Source: Scedosporium boydii (Eukaryota > Ascomycota > Sordariomycetes > Microascales > Microascaceae). Taken from it: DNA of 64,000 nt. Under the pieces are notes generated by a model, which was given only the letters and a program-made list of their open reading frames with translations, was not told the DNA's origin and did no database searches. The translations under genes and the position numbers were made by a program. Positions within the stretch are counted from its first letter, which is position 1. Every line of letters begins with the position of its first letter. The stretch is taken from the NCBI GenBank assembly GCA_002221725.1, contig NJFT01000062.1, positions 62,001 to 126,000 of the forward strand, read 5' to 3'. Of the stretch, positions 24,408-36,793 are shown piece by piece.

Positions 24408-25807
24408 GATTTCGTCAATGAAAGTTTGAAGTCACGATGTAAATCCGGCAGGTGCCAGGAATGATTGGTCCATGCCGTACTGAATATATTGTTGTATTAG
24501 ATTAGATGTCGTCTGCCTGGGCGGGAATCCAGCGCTCCCCTAATAATATATCGAGTTCACAATTCACTTGAAGTGAGCTCGAGATGAAATTTTCATTAAA
24601 CAAATTTAGCTTTTCAAGTACGACGAAAATACAGATAAGATGTTTCATTCTTGCAATAAGCTTTGGTTCCATTGAGCTCTTTGCTACCCCTTACCCGACT
24701 TGGGCACTAAAGTGGTGTGACATGGCAGGGACAGCAGGGCGGCGGGCAGCGGCGAAGTTCTTTGCCTGGGACGTAAACTTTAATCTTAATCTAGATTGAG
24801 CATCTGGTTGGGCGAGCTGTGGCCTACTAGATTAGACAAATCCAAGCAATAGCTCGCCCCCTTTCTGACTCGACTAAGCGACTTTCATACTGATCCAGCG
24901 AACTACAAAGAGTAGTCGAAGAACCGGTTCGACGATCTTAATAAACCAAAAGTCGCCGGATCGTGATGAGCTGCGTTGTCTAGTGATCCCGTGATCTCAT
25001 CAAGAACACGTGCTGAAGTACTCAGTATTTCGCCTGGGTATTTCCGGGTACGAGAGGAACAAGCATAAATGATCACATGATTGTTCTAGAACGGTCCAGA
25101 CCGCCGCCGCCCTTTGTGCAAGGTACGAAATACTTGTAACATGATATTGGGAAGGAATCGAAGCGAAGCTGAAACGGAACCTGCGAACCGTACAATTTCA
25201 ACACGAAGGAATGCGGCTCACCGTCTTGGCTTCTCATCTGGAAACAAGCAGAACGACACGTTCAGCGCTACAACGAAATAGACGAAGACAATGTGGCCCA
25301 TCTTCGAATTTAGAACTCCAACGTCGTGTTCTTGGCTGCCGTTTAAATTGGACAGACGAGCCGGGCCATGAACCGAACCACGGTCGGTGTCAGTGAGTGC
25401 CGACCGTTATTCGGGTACCTAATCCGAAAACGGCAAGTAGAAAAATCGATCTCCCCGTTTAGTTTTCAGACGGAAAATGCAAGAACGTCTCAGGGACGCT
25501 CACGGCACCACACGGTCCAATCAAATTGAGCGCCTCGCTGCCCGCGGAGTCCGGGGTTACAAACCGTGACCAGCTGTAGCTGTAGCATTCCCAATCCCTT
25601 CAAAAGGAGCGCGGTGGGACGGACTGTGGAATCTCCGTCAACTACCGCCCTCCCTCTCTAATGTCGCACCAGCAGTCGGCGATAGCAACAATGCTCTCAG
25701 CCCTACGATAGAATCGGACGATTTACCTCCGCTGCTTCCTCCTGACCTCCGTCGTCCTTTTCTTAGTCCCGGTTGGAATTTCTAATTTCCATAGGGCTGG
25801 CCTGGCC
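24408..25807. other. Intergenic upstream of the Zn2Cys6 factor
   Basis: No gene is seen. It forms the 3' region of the 7TM gene and the long 5' region of the transcription factor gene. Confidence 0.5.
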
Positions 25808-28229
25808 ATGGACGAATCCAGCAACCTTAACCCCATCGCTGTGAGTGACGGACTTTCAAAGTCCATTGTCCGCACTCCGCACCTCTGGCACTTCGTGGAC
25901 CCGCATAACTGACACGGAAGCCTCGTCTTTCATTTTAACACGCAGTGCAAACGATGCAAGGAACGCAAGGTGAGTTACCAAAAAAAGAGAAATTATGTGA
26001 TCGGCGTGCGTGTGCGCGGGTTCCGGGAACGCATCGCTAAAGACTCACGTCGGCAACCGCTTCATAGATCCGATGCAATCGTATCCTGCCTCAGTGCGAG
26101 AGATGCAAAGCGAGAGGTATCCACTGCATCTATCCCCAAAGAGTGAAACGGGCCCAGAAACCCCCACCAGGGCCGACGTAAGTTAACACCGATCACGATA
26201 CCGGATATCGGAGCGGGGGAGGAAATATTCCGCTCCGCTCCTCATCACCGATTCGGACCGACGATCGGCTATTAACGCTTCTTTCAGCACGGCGGCGGCC
26301 GGTGATAACTCCGCTTTATCGGCCATCCTTGAACGTCTACAGCGTGTAGAAGAATCCATCACACATGCGCAGGCAGTGTCGGATATCGGCACTCCTTCCT
26401 ACACCATAAATGTCGAGTCCCCAGGCCAGACAAGTCAGAGTCATAGAGCTATTAGTAGTAGCATATCCTCCGCGCCCTCGGCAATCTTCACAGGAACGAC
26501 GCCTTCACCGCGGCCACGCTTAGAGCTTTCAGCGCCGACAGCGCTTGATGCAACTGCTATTCTCAACGATGCCGTGGTCCAGGTGGAAAGGATTCGGGCA
26601 AAGAGTCTCACGACCGCCACTATTACTGAGGATGTGGCGATAACTCCGGAAATGTCCAAACTCTGGATCAAAAGTGAGGAGCAGCTTGACAGACGACCGT
26701 TGGCGTATAACATTGGCTGACCATTGCCCGCGATTTTCTCTCGTGCTCTCATGTAGATTATTTCAGCCGAGAACCCGAAGATACTTTTTCGAGCTTCCTC
26801 CCCAGGAAACTGCTCGAGATGATGCCCGACCTCGTGGGCATGCCGCACGTCGACATCGACGCGTCCATCTGGGTCATCTACTACTGCATTCTCTACCAAG
26901 GCTGCTGGTTCCCCACGAAGAATACGCCGCCGCCGGACTATCAGAACTATCAAAGGAGACTCTACATTTGCTGTCTTCGGTCGCTGCCTGTCTGGAGGAA
27001 GCAGGCGACCGGGACCATAACAGACTTTTTGGCGGCTTTGTTTATTGTAAGCCAATGGCTTTCTCTCGTCTCTTCATATCACGCGCCTTCTTTCTTTCTT
27101 TCCTGTTCACGAGGTTCTGCTCAGTTAACATGTTTCGCAGTCCAGGGCATCAGTTGAATATTTTGATCACGATCTCTTCTGGCAAACATTCAAAGACGCC
27201 TGCCAGTACGCCCAGGGGCTCAACCTCCACAACATCGACAGCAACGCCATGTCCTCGAGCGTACGGAGCGTCGTCGCCGGCTGGGACAGGAAAAGTCTGT
27301 GGATGCTCATCCAGATCGACCTCTTCTTCCGCCTCCTATGCGACACGCCCCCCGTGCTGACGGCGAACCTCGACAACTGGCGCGTGAGCCTGCCGACGAT
27401 ATCCGCCGAAGAGAGCGAGACGGGGCCGAGGGCGGTGGCGACGTCGTGCTTCATCGTGGGGTCCCGTGTGACTTTGATCCTGGCGCAGTTCTTCCAGCTT
27501 CTTGAGGCGCCAACGAGGAATGACGAGACGCTGTTTGACGAGGCTTTAGCTCTATGTGATGAAATTGAAAAGGTGTTTGATGAGTGGCAGTTTGTAAGTG
27601 TGCAAGCCCTTTTCAAGTTCTACATTTTACATGAGGAGAGAGAGGAAGGAGTGAATAAAAAAAGAAACGAAAGAAACGAAAGGGAGGAGTGGGAAAAGCG
27701 GCCGGGGAAAAAAAAAGGGGAAAGGCCGAAAACGATGCTGACACCAAGAAAATAGCACGACTGGTTTAGAACCTGCTCCGAAGATGTCAATGTCGTCTGG
27801 GTAGTAGGAGATGTGCTGCAAACGGGCTATGTCTCCATCATCTTCATCATGCGCAAGATTGCCGCGCTCCGGTCCGGGTCTCCGACACCAATCACTTGCG
27901 ACGAGGACGTTCCGGACCACCCCATCGTCCTCCGAGCGGCGCGGCGGGTCCTCGAAATCTGCGATGTCGTCCTGCGGGACCACCCCTACGCGTCGATGAT
28001 ATCGTTCCTGTTCGGCGCCGGACAGGCTCTTATCTCCTGCGGGTGCTTGTTCAAGACCATCCTGAGGGGTAATACTCCTAGGGACTATGCCGATGATATT
28101 GTGCTGCTAGAGAGGGTCGCCCAGGCGTTGGAGAGGGTTGCAAAGGAGCAGACGGATTTTGTTCCGTTGGCGCAGGCGATGGTGGATTTGTGCAAGGAAG
28201 TGCAGAGGAGAGTTCATGCTCATGTGTAA
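25808..28229 (+). CDS. Zn2Cys6 transcription factor with fungal middle-homology region
   Basis: A nuclear DNA-binding regulator of the Gal4 class. Seven exons (25808-25840, 25946-25969, 26068-26177, 26288-26673, 26757-27046, 27141-27593, 27756-28229) give 589 residues. The zinc cluster is CKRCKERKIRC then CERCKARGIHC, with spacing C-x2-C-x6-C-x6-C-x2-C-x6-C, starting at residue 12. It is followed by the basic linker YPQRVKRAQK. The cluster is built from three exons, and its first two cysteines sit on a 24-nt microexon. A short LSAILERLQRVEESI heptad helix at about residues 60-80 could dimerise. Residues about 190-450 match the fungal transcription-factor region, with WVIYYCILYQGCW and LFWQTFKDACQYAQGLNL. 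It lies between the 7TM gene and the MFS exporter, so regulation of these neighbours is a reasonable guess, not shown. Confidence 0.92.
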
Positions 28230-30409
28230 TAATATTGAACCGTTCGATGGGTGTTGAAGAAATGTTGATTTAATGCTGCGTGTATCATCGATTGGATCCC
28301 GTTCAACGTTCAACAGGATCGGGCATCAATGAAAGAGATGGTTGTCTTGCGTTGGGCATGGCGATGACCCCTATTCCAGTTCCCCCCTGTCACTCAATCA
28401 TCGTTTGATGTTGAGTGGGATATTGATGACTTTTTGATGACTTCCATTGTCCCATCGTAAGAGAACAAAGAGAGCCGCGCCACGGCTTGGCATTGTTTGG
28501 TGTGCTACAACCAGAGCCTTGTTCATGACAGACACCTGTTGCTCACTGTCTTCATATCCTCGCCGACCGTGTCATCAGATGGTTCAGAAAAAAGTGACTT
28601 TGTCCGCTTGGAAAAAAACGATTAAGTCTGCCCAGCGAGAAAGGGTATAGTCTCGGGAGGGATGGAAGGCTATAACCGAGATGCCGGTTAGAGATCTGAG
28701 GCCAAACACCACAAACTTCAATCCCCACGCGTTCGAGGCCACTGAGTTCGGGGGGAGGGGGGCCAGCCGGGGGGGTTTGTGGTGGTCCTCTGGCGCAACC
28801 CGGTCTTATCAAGGAGTCACACTTTGGGGGCATGATCAACGAGTGATCAACGAGTTAGCGTCGTTGGGCATGGAAATTTCGTCATCAGCCACGTTTCCCT
28901 AGGGAGGGGGAGGAGGGAGAGGGTGTGGCATGGGCTTCCAATCTCCGTCGGAGGTTTGAACACGGCGCTAGTAAGTCACAGATGTGCGGTTCTCTCGAAT
29001 TACACTTTTTTTTCTTTTTCCTTTCCCCTTTCCTTCGTGTAGTGGACTTTGTTCGCGGAATGTTCGGCACGGGCAACTTCCAAAACCCACTGCGGCTCTT
29101 CATGCTGCTGGGGCCGGGTTCGGCTGGTGGATCGGCATCATTAATGCTAAGCCAATCCATCATCTCCCTTGAAAGTTGACACCTCGCATTGGGCACCCGC
29201 TGGTTCTGGATCCCTCTCGCGGAACCTAAACGCTGGGTGATGCATGGACAGACACTAACCCAAACCGAGTAGTCTCTGTGATGCTCTGGTCTTCCACGGA
29301 CACAGTTCGGTGGACCCTCGAAGAATCCGGTGGACCTGATACAAGGTCATGGACTCGTAGGGTTGCAGCTGCATGACAGAAAATGGCTAGGGCTATTCCC
29401 GAAGAAGCAAAGTCTGCCGCACTAGTTACCGAGGTAACCACGCTTCAAATAAAAGCTTGGCTCCACAACCCTGGCAGCTTTTGCTGAGAAGTTCTGGATC
29501 AAAGTTCGACTTTGCCACGCTAAGGAACGCCGACTTTTCGCCGCTAGGCGCTGTTGGAGCGGCCAAGAAATTTTCTAAAAAGAAGAAAGAAAGGAAGGGG
29601 GGGAAATGTTCCGTCATAAGAGGCTCGTGGCGGGCCGTGTATCGAGCAGCCACCCACTGTCGCATCAACCCTACAGCCGCACCTGTTTCACCGCATCTTG
29701 TTCGATACAGCTCGTCGTTTTCCCCCTCGAGTCCCAGAAAGATGCTCGATATTCTTTTTTGTCCAATTTGCTTTTTCATGCGCCTTCGTTGTTGACAAGA
29801 GTCACCAACACGAAGAGTCTAGAATCTAGAAGCGCACACAAGATCCCGAGATATCCCCATCCCAAGCAGAAAAACCGACACAGGACACTCCGTCCCCACT
29901 AATATGGGCCTAAAAGAGATGGTTGTATTACCAGAAGCGGACATTATACCTTATCGAAGACATTCCATTGGCCCAACGGCCCTCCCGCTGTGTACGTATC
30001 CCAAGATCCCGGGGCCAGACCGGCGGCATCGAAGCCCCTAGATATGGATGTCCCTCAAAGTTCAAAGTGGGACACCGAAAAGGCCGGCTTTGGTGCCTGA
30101 CAGGAGCTTCGGAGTCTGGAATTCATTTCTTTTTCCAAATTTTGTCGTATTTGCGGGCCTTCCGAGAGAAATCTACAATGTGGGTACAAAGGTTTTATGA
30201 AAGATAAATAGGAGAGATATCCTCCCGTATATTGTTCCGGGGGGGGCGTGATGATGGTTCCCTTGTTCCTCTTGATAAGCAGTGTATCAACAAGTTCCCC
30301 TTGTAAAGGCGACGATCCCTGAGCCCGAATGCCCTCACTCACAGATACGCCCCCTCTAATATAAAAAGAGAGCAACATCAACAACAACAACAACATTCTA
30401 TCCACCACA
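28230..30409. other. Intergenic, no gene recognised
   Basis: This 2.2-kb stretch between the regulator and the MFS exporter holds only short open frames without motifs. The last 100 bp is a pyrimidine- and CAA-rich leader for the exporter. Confidence 0.5.
30359..30366 (+). promoter_or_regulatory. TATA-like box of the MFS exporter
   Basis: ATATAAAA lies about 44-51 bp before the ATG at 30410. It is followed by a CAA-rich leader (roughly 30376-30394), a common form of unstructured 5' leader in highly expressed fungal genes. Confidence 0.5.
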
Positions 30410-32489
30410 ATGGATCCTCCAGCAGCCACTGCCTCCTCAACCACCCTCCCCACCCTGGTGCCGACCCCTCGAGGCTCGCGCACCAGGTTAGGGGAGGACG
30501 ACGCGAGCGAGGCCGAAGAAGTCCAGTTCGCGCCCATCATCAGCCACGACAATGTCTCCAGGCAAAACACCAGGCGCGGCTCCCGGTCGCTGAGCCTGCA
30601 CCGCATCAGGCGGACGACCACGACCGAGTCGAGGAAGGAAGCCCGCGATGCCGATCTCGATGTCAACCTGCCCTACCGTACCCTCACGACGGAGGCGAAC
30701 ATGGACGAGTACCGGGTCGAGAGTAGGACCGGTGAGATTCCTGGACCGCCTAAGCCCGGTGTGGAGAAGGGTAACTACCGACTCGTCACTTTCGAGCCCG
30801 GCGACCCTGGGAACCCGAAGAACTGGACTAAGGCTAGGAAATGGTACTGCACCTTGATCGTCGCGTTTACATGCTTCGTCGTCGCCTTCGAGTCCAGTGT
30901 TATCACGGCGGATATCATTGGTGTCGCGAGAGAGTTTGATGCTAGCTACGAATTGACATTGGCCAGCATTTCTCTGTTCGTCATGGGATTCGGTATTGGT
31001 ATGTGATCTGAACTATGCTTTGAATTTTATATCTCCTTTTGGTATATCTCTTCTCTTGTCTAACAGATGATGCACAGGTCCCATGATATTCGCTCCGCTA
31101 TCCGAGATTTACGGTAGACGGATCATCTAGTGAGTGCTCCCGATCTATATCCCCCTGATATACCCTATCTTTCTACCATTTACCCATGGATACCCGTGTA
31201 TCCTCAAGTATACCCATCCACACATCCAGTCAAGACATATTTTGCTAACCAGTTCCCAGCGCCTCGACCTTGGCACTTGCCGTCATCTTCATCATTCCCT
31301 GTGCGGTTTCCAAGAACATCGAAACTCTGCTTGTGTGCAGAGCCATTGATGGCATCGCCTTTTCGGCGCCCATGACCCTTGTCGGTGGCACCCTTGCCGA
31401 TCTCTGGAAGAACGAGGAGCGTGGTGTTCCCATGGCAGTCTTCTCTGCCGCTCCCTTCATCGGTCCTGCGATCGGTCCCCTTGCCGGTGGTTTCCTCTCC
31501 GATGCTGCCGGCTGGCGATGGCTCTACTGGCTGCAGCTGATCCTCGCCGGCGTCGCCTGGATCCTCATCACCTTCACCATCCCCGAGACCTACGCGCCCA
31601 CCATCCTCGCCAGTCGTGCCAAGAAGCTCCGAAAGGAGACTGGAAACGACGACTTTGTCACTGAGCAGGATCTCGACCTCCGCCCCTTGAGCGAGCGTCT
31701 TGTCATCTTCTTGATCCGACCGTTCCAGCTGCTGTTTGGCGAGCTCATCGTCTTCCTCATCAGCGTCTACATGTCTGTTCTGTACGGTCTTCTCTACATG
31801 TTCTTCGTTGCCTACCCCATTGTCTTCATGAAGGGCAAGGGATGGTCCTCGGGAATGACGGGTCTCATGTTCATCCCCATCGCCGTCGGTGTAAGTTAAC
31901 ACCCCTTATTGATGTGTATATTATCAAACACTTTTGCTAACTCTCAACTCTTCAGACTGTCTCCTCCGCCGCTTGCTCTCCCTGGGTCAACAAGCACTAC
32001 CTGAAGATGGTCGCCAAGCATAACGGCAACCCCCCCGCCGAAGTCCGTCTCATCCCCATGATGCTCAGCTGCTGGTTCATCCCCATCGGTCTGTTCATCT
32101 TCGCCTGGACGTCCTATCCCTGGCTCATCTGGGTCGGCCCCTGTCTTGGCGGCTTCCCCGTCGGTTTCGGTTTCATTTTCCTCTACAACGCCGCCAACAA
32201 CTACCTCGTCGACTGCTACCAGCACCAAGCCGCTTCGGCCCTAGCCGCCAAGACTTGTATCCGATCCTTCTGGGGTGCCGCCGTCGTCCTGTTCACGGAG
32301 CAGATGTACGACAGGCTCGGCGATCAGTGGGCCTCTAGCCTGTTGGGCTTCATTAGTCTCGCGTGCTGTGGTATTCCCTTCTTGTTCTGGAGGTATGGCG
32401 CTAGGATTCGAGCTAGGAGCAAGTACGCCTACGCTGGTGATGACGAGGTGGCGGGACCCTCGGATGAGGAGAAGGGTACGGCACACTAA
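30410..32489 (+). CDS. MFS drug:H+ antiporter (DHA1 type)
   Basis: A plasma-membrane proton antiporter that exports drugs, polyamines or related compounds. Four exons (30410-30998, 31078-31129, 31260-31890, 31956-32489) give 601 residues. A long hydrophilic N-terminal tail of about 140 residues, rich in Arg, Ser and Thr, ends at the fungal DHA1 mark [10 protein letters not shown]. Twelve membrane spans follow. The loop after span 2 has the MFS motif A variant [10 protein letters not shown], split between exons 2 and 3. Motif C is [15 protein letters not shown] in span 5. This places it in the DHA1 (12-span) family and not the 14-span DHA2 family. The regulator lies 2.2 kb upstream on the same strand. 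Confidence 0.94.
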
Positions 32490-33221
32490 GCAACACCAAA
32501 GTTGGGGGCGGCATTACTACTAAGATACCACGTTATTATCATCTCATAGGGGGTCGGCTATCGGGGGCCATGATGGCGCCAGAGTTGTTTCCTTTCCTTA
32601 CCTGGGCCGTTGGATCATAAAAAGGAGGGGATAGATTTTCCTATGTAACCCGGCGAATGGGCGGCTTCATTTGCATTTCAACATAGACTTAGAGATAATT
32701 GCATTAGCTAATATTAGAAAACATTCGGATTCATTCAAATCAATTCAAATCAACATTTCAAAATCATGCAGGCGGAGGACCATCTGACCATCCTTCAAGA
32801 ATCAAGATGTCGCTTTGGCCCTCCAAGTCTGGATTGTTCGTGATACTCAGATGAGGATTGGTCGGCGCGCCCCTCCATCACGAATGGATTATCACTAATT
32901 GTAGCGTTGCATTAATAATTGGTTGGTCCGCGAAGTGCGGAGTCGAACTCTATCTTGAGCTATGACTGCAGATCATGCTTGATGCGGTCACCATCTTGGA
33001 GTCTTGCACTATTCACGCCACCCATTACACCAAGTGTCGATGCGGCAGAGGATAGAAGCACAGCAATGGAGATACTTTTGCCGGGAGTCATGGGGGGGAA
33101 CATATAATCCGTACTTCCTTTCGTTTCTGAAAAAGTTCATGATCGACTGTGCACCATCATTTTACTGAATGAAAAAAATACTCATCAAAATCTGAACAAA
33201 CACATATCAATTGATCTCACA
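32490..33221. other. Intergenic, no gene recognised
   Basis: This is the 3' flank of the MFS exporter and the upstream region of a small gene. A phrase near 32935 resembles a tRNA T arm, but no cloverleaf can be drawn. Confidence 0.45.
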
Positions 33222-33530
33222 ATGACACGCGCATCGGAGAAGGCAAAGGCCAAGCTTGCAGAGGTCCTCAATGATCCTGGGAGGACTGACTCCAGTGGTA
33301 AGGACGCTCTCGAGACTATTTGTCTTTCCTGTGTGATGCTGAGGGAAGCCGTGGCTAATACTTCTGGTTTGTCTCTAGGCATGACGAACAAAATCATCAC
33401 GGGAAGACATCCTTCTGTCGGCGGTAGCGAGATAACAAACCGAGTCGATCGCCGGCTCAGCACTAGCAGTGGAAGCTCCGAGCCGAAGCCTCTGAGGAGG
33501 ATGTCCTGGTTCTCGACTCCCGCGTACTAA
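33222..33530 (+). CDS. Small unknown basic protein, 75 residues
   Basis: I do not recognise this gene. The ATG at 33222 opens two exons, 33222-33297 and 33379-33530. The 81-nt intron has GTAAGG..CTAG ends and a GCTAAT branch site. It is stop-free and a multiple of three, so an unspliced reading of 102 residues is also open. The spliced product begins with an Ala/Lys helix (ASEKAKAKLAEVLND) and goes on with a Gly/Ser/Arg-rich disordered half ending in MSWFSTPAY. There is no signal peptide or membrane span. The compact size, good splice sites and strong Ser/Arg bias suggest a real small gene of fungal type. Confidence 0.55.
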   Translation: MTRASEKAKAKLAEVLNDPGRTDSSGKDALETICLSCVMLREAVANTSGLSLGMTNKIITGRHPSVGGSEITNRVDRRLSTSSGSSEPKPLRRMSWFSTPAY

Positions 33531-34620
33531 ATTGATTGCTACCAATGTTGACATTCTAGTCTGGAAGAGACATCGACTCTGAAGCGTTTGATGGGAATAC
33601 TAACACAAAGGGAGCTTGCTGCCGGCTAGCATTGTATTGCATTGTCTGCGACGTTGCAACGATTTGGTTGTTGGAGTTCTTTGTTTGTAAATAATAGGTT
33701 GATATGAACATGGCCATTGGAATTCCCGCCCTGCCCCCGAGATGTTGCCCAACTCCTGACCGTGTCTTCAGTCATGAGGATGAAACTCGTGTCGCGCCTC
33801 TTCCGAAGCCATGTGTACACAGCATTCACCTGCCACCTTTACTGTACCTAGGCCATGGTACCTAGGCTAGTATCTTTCCGCAGGATGTGTCTTTTATCGA
33901 TCCAAAACCTGGAATGGGATGATGCCTTGACTGCTTATTTTATTCATCGGGGGATTGTTGTGGTCTGAACAAGTGGATTGTGTGACGATGGGTCGGAGAT
34001 TCCTGTGATGCTGGCCGTGGTGCTCACGTGTGAGTGACTTATCTGCTGGAATCGTCTACTTCCCACAGCCAGCTGGAACTAGCTTTCTTCCCCCCTAGAA
34101 ATCCCACGACTTGTTCCGCCGTGCCGTGACACGGAAAATATGTGCTCTTCCAGGAACTTTGCTATCTTTGGTCATCCCCGGTGAATGAAAGCCCATCGTT
34201 CATGTCGCGAAAGACATTTCAGACCGATGTTGCGACAAGGCACAAGCACGACTCACCAGTTCTACATGGCAGGAGTGCAGGAGCGCAGGATCAAGTTGAT
34301 TCGTACGGCAAGCAGTAAAAATGGGGGCCTAATGGAAGCCGCGAGAAATATGTACAGGAATGGCAGAAATAGAAGAAAAGCCGTCACAGGCCCAAAATGG
34401 ATTACGTAAGGACCCGCCTCGGGTCCTGCCGCGCTTGGAGCTCGTCGCGTCACGTGGGACCCGTCCCACTGGGATACCCCACTTCCCGCATCTTGCTAGA
34501 ACTTCTTCCCTTTCCTCCGCCTTCTTAGAGATCAATACACGTCGTTCCATGACTTGTTCCGCTACTCCGTGACAAAAGGATAAACGAATGTTAGTGCACA
34601 AGCATGAAATCCTACCTCGC
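33531..34620. other. Intergenic, no gene recognised
   Basis: This is the convergent space between the small gene and the multicopper oxidase. No coding region is supported. Confidence 0.45.
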
Positions 34621-36793
34621 TCAGATTTGGAATCTTCGGTAGCGGGGAATGGGAGCAGTCCGCTCATCCAACCCTGCATCACGGCGAGTATTCTGGTTAG
34701 CCCAGTAGGCATCCAGAGCCTCGGTAAGATTAGCTACATGGGCGTAGGGGTTAAGGCCCGCCATGTACTCCACGCGGTCGACAATGGCAGAGTCACTGAA
34801 GTCGCCGGTGCGGCCCGTGTAGTCCGCCTGAACGTAGGGCTTGGCTCGCCACCGCTCCTCCATAGGGTCGATGTAGGAGGTCTCGTTGTAGCCAAAGTTT
34901 GGGAGGACAGTGACGTTGAACGCTCCCATCATATCGTGGTCTTCATGAATCAGGTTATGGCAATGGAACATGTACACGCCGTCCCACTGTGATATTTGGT
35001 TAGTTATTATGGATTTCGTCCTTTCACTCTCGGTTGACTGGAAGTCCAGTCACTTACAGGAGCATAATGAGCTTCGACGATAACAGTCTCTCCTCGACCA
35101 AGCCAGACGACATCCTTCAGCGCCTCGGCCTCATACGGCATAACACCACGGTTACCAGTCCTGGAAAGAACCCTGAAGTCAACGAGGTGCACGTGGATGG
35201 GATGCGTCCAGCCGCCGGAGCTGTTCTCGAGCTCCCAGATTTCGACGGTGCCGCGCGGGACATTGGCGAGCACGCGGTTCTGAACGTCCGCGAAGCCGAC
35301 CCCGTTGATCCGCCACTCGCCGTTTGTGCGGTGGAAGCGGAAGTGGTGGTCGATGCCGCTGGATGCGGGAGGGAAGGGGACATCACGTAGGTTGTCGGGG
35401 ACAGTAGACGTATCCGGTTCGCTGAGAGGCCCAGGTCCAACGTTGAAGCGCATGACCTTGTCTGTGTGCAAAAAATCGTCATCTGTTCCAACTCCGCCGA
35501 CTTTGGCTTGGTTCCGAAGCTCGATGGACTTGCCCGCGTAGGCGGAAAAGTCGAAGACAATTTCGTACCGTTCAGCCATCGAGACATACTGATGGTACGT
35601 CGGTTAGCACACGTATTGGGAAGGAGCGATCGTATATGAATCACGTACCATATCAGAGACTTGAACTGGGTGCGCTAGCAAACCAGCATCGCTAGCGATT
35701 ACCTTGAACGGCAGCCTGGCGTTGGGTGCTTCGCTGTTGACAAAGTAGAGGGCAAAAGATCGAGACACGGCGGCATTGAGGAATCTCAACCGGTACTTCC
35801 GAGGCTCAACGTTGAAGTATGGCCAGGGTTGTCCGTTCTAGGGTGGCCGGTTAGAATACAATTTGTCTTGCGAAGCCAAGATAGAATCACTTACGACATG
35901 GATAATATCCCCCCAGAGGCTGTCCGTCTCGCCATGGGTAGAAAAGAGAGTCCCGTCGCTATTGTACTGCTTAGAGGACAGGACAAGAGGAATATCGTAG
36001 ACTCCGTAACCGCTGGGAAGGTTAAGAGCATCCTCCGCTTCATCGGTGATGATGTAGGCACCGGCTTGTCCCATGTAGGCATTCTCGGCGGTCTGACCTA
36101 GATGTCAGCATACCTGTGTACTAGCAACGCGGCCAGCAAGCATCTTACAATTCCCATGGCGTGGTCATGATACCAGAGCATACGAGCAGACTGGCGGTTA
36201 GGATAGTAGTAATCCTTGTACTCTCCGGGGTTGGTAATATCCTCCGCCCATCCATCGAAAGGAGCACGGGAGTAAGAGCCGTGCAAATGGACAGAGTTTT
36301 CAACATCAGCATTATTGGCAAACCTCACGATGCTCTCTGTGCCTCTTGGGATGATGATGGTCGGCCCCGGCGACATGCCATCGTAGCCTACCAGCCTGGC
36401 AGCACGAAGATTCGGGTACACCTGTTGAGAAAAGGGCTTGATCTCAAACTCGTAGTACCAGATCTCCTGGCCGGTGACTGGGCTGATGATTTTCCTGTAT
36501 CAGTCGCTAGCGTTAGCAGGTGTTTGAGAAGGCGGGGGGCAGGCAGGAGTTTCCTACTTGAGTGGCTGCTTGACGGGAGGGATTGGCAGAGGAACACGGT
36601 AGATTAGAGTGTACTCTGGGCTTTCCCAATCCTTGAGGGTCTTGAAAACGTTGGGCTCATCTTCAACAATGCTTTCAAGGGCTTTTGCCTCCTCAGCGGG
36701 AATGTTGGACTGCAAGTTCCGGTCCGTTTGGGCAAGACTTCCTTTGAGAAGCAGCAAGCCTAGGGATAAAACCCCAAAGATGTTTAGAACCAT
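34621..36793 (-). CDS. Secreted multicopper oxidase, bilirubin-oxidase-like
   Basis: It oxidises tetrapyrroles, phenols or similar donors and reduces O2 to water using four copper atoms. Six exons (36793-36558, 36494-36149, 36092-35895, 35837-35649, 35588-35058, 34986-34621) give 621 residues. The first in-frame ATG is 36793. A signal peptide covers residues 1 to about 22 and ends at Ser-Leu-Ala-Gln. All four copper motifs are present: HLHGSY, LWYHDHAMG, HPIHVHLVDF and HCHNLIHEDHDMMGAF. The last is close to Myrothecium bilirubin oxidase and has the Met axial ligand of the type 1 copper. Intron 5 falls just before the Trp-Asp-Gly that introduces the last copper motif. Bilirubin oxidases and some spore-pigment oxidases share this layout; ascomycete laccases have a different C-terminal motif. 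Confidence 0.94.

Noticed and set aside
29426..29902. Overlapping 100-117-codon frames on both strands
   Set aside because: Mutually antisense, with low-complexity Lys/Phe runs from an A/T-rich patch; no domain.
32915..32960. tRNA-like T-arm phrase
   Set aside because: TTCGA-type loop without a matching 5-bp stem and no D arm or anticodon arm nearby.
1254..36793. Secondary-metabolite biosynthetic cluster
   Set aside because: P450, transporters, oxidases and a Zn2Cys6 factor are present, but there is no PKS, NRPS, terpene synthase or DMAT synthase. The P450 is P450nor, a nitric oxide reductase, so a biosynthetic cluster is not supported.
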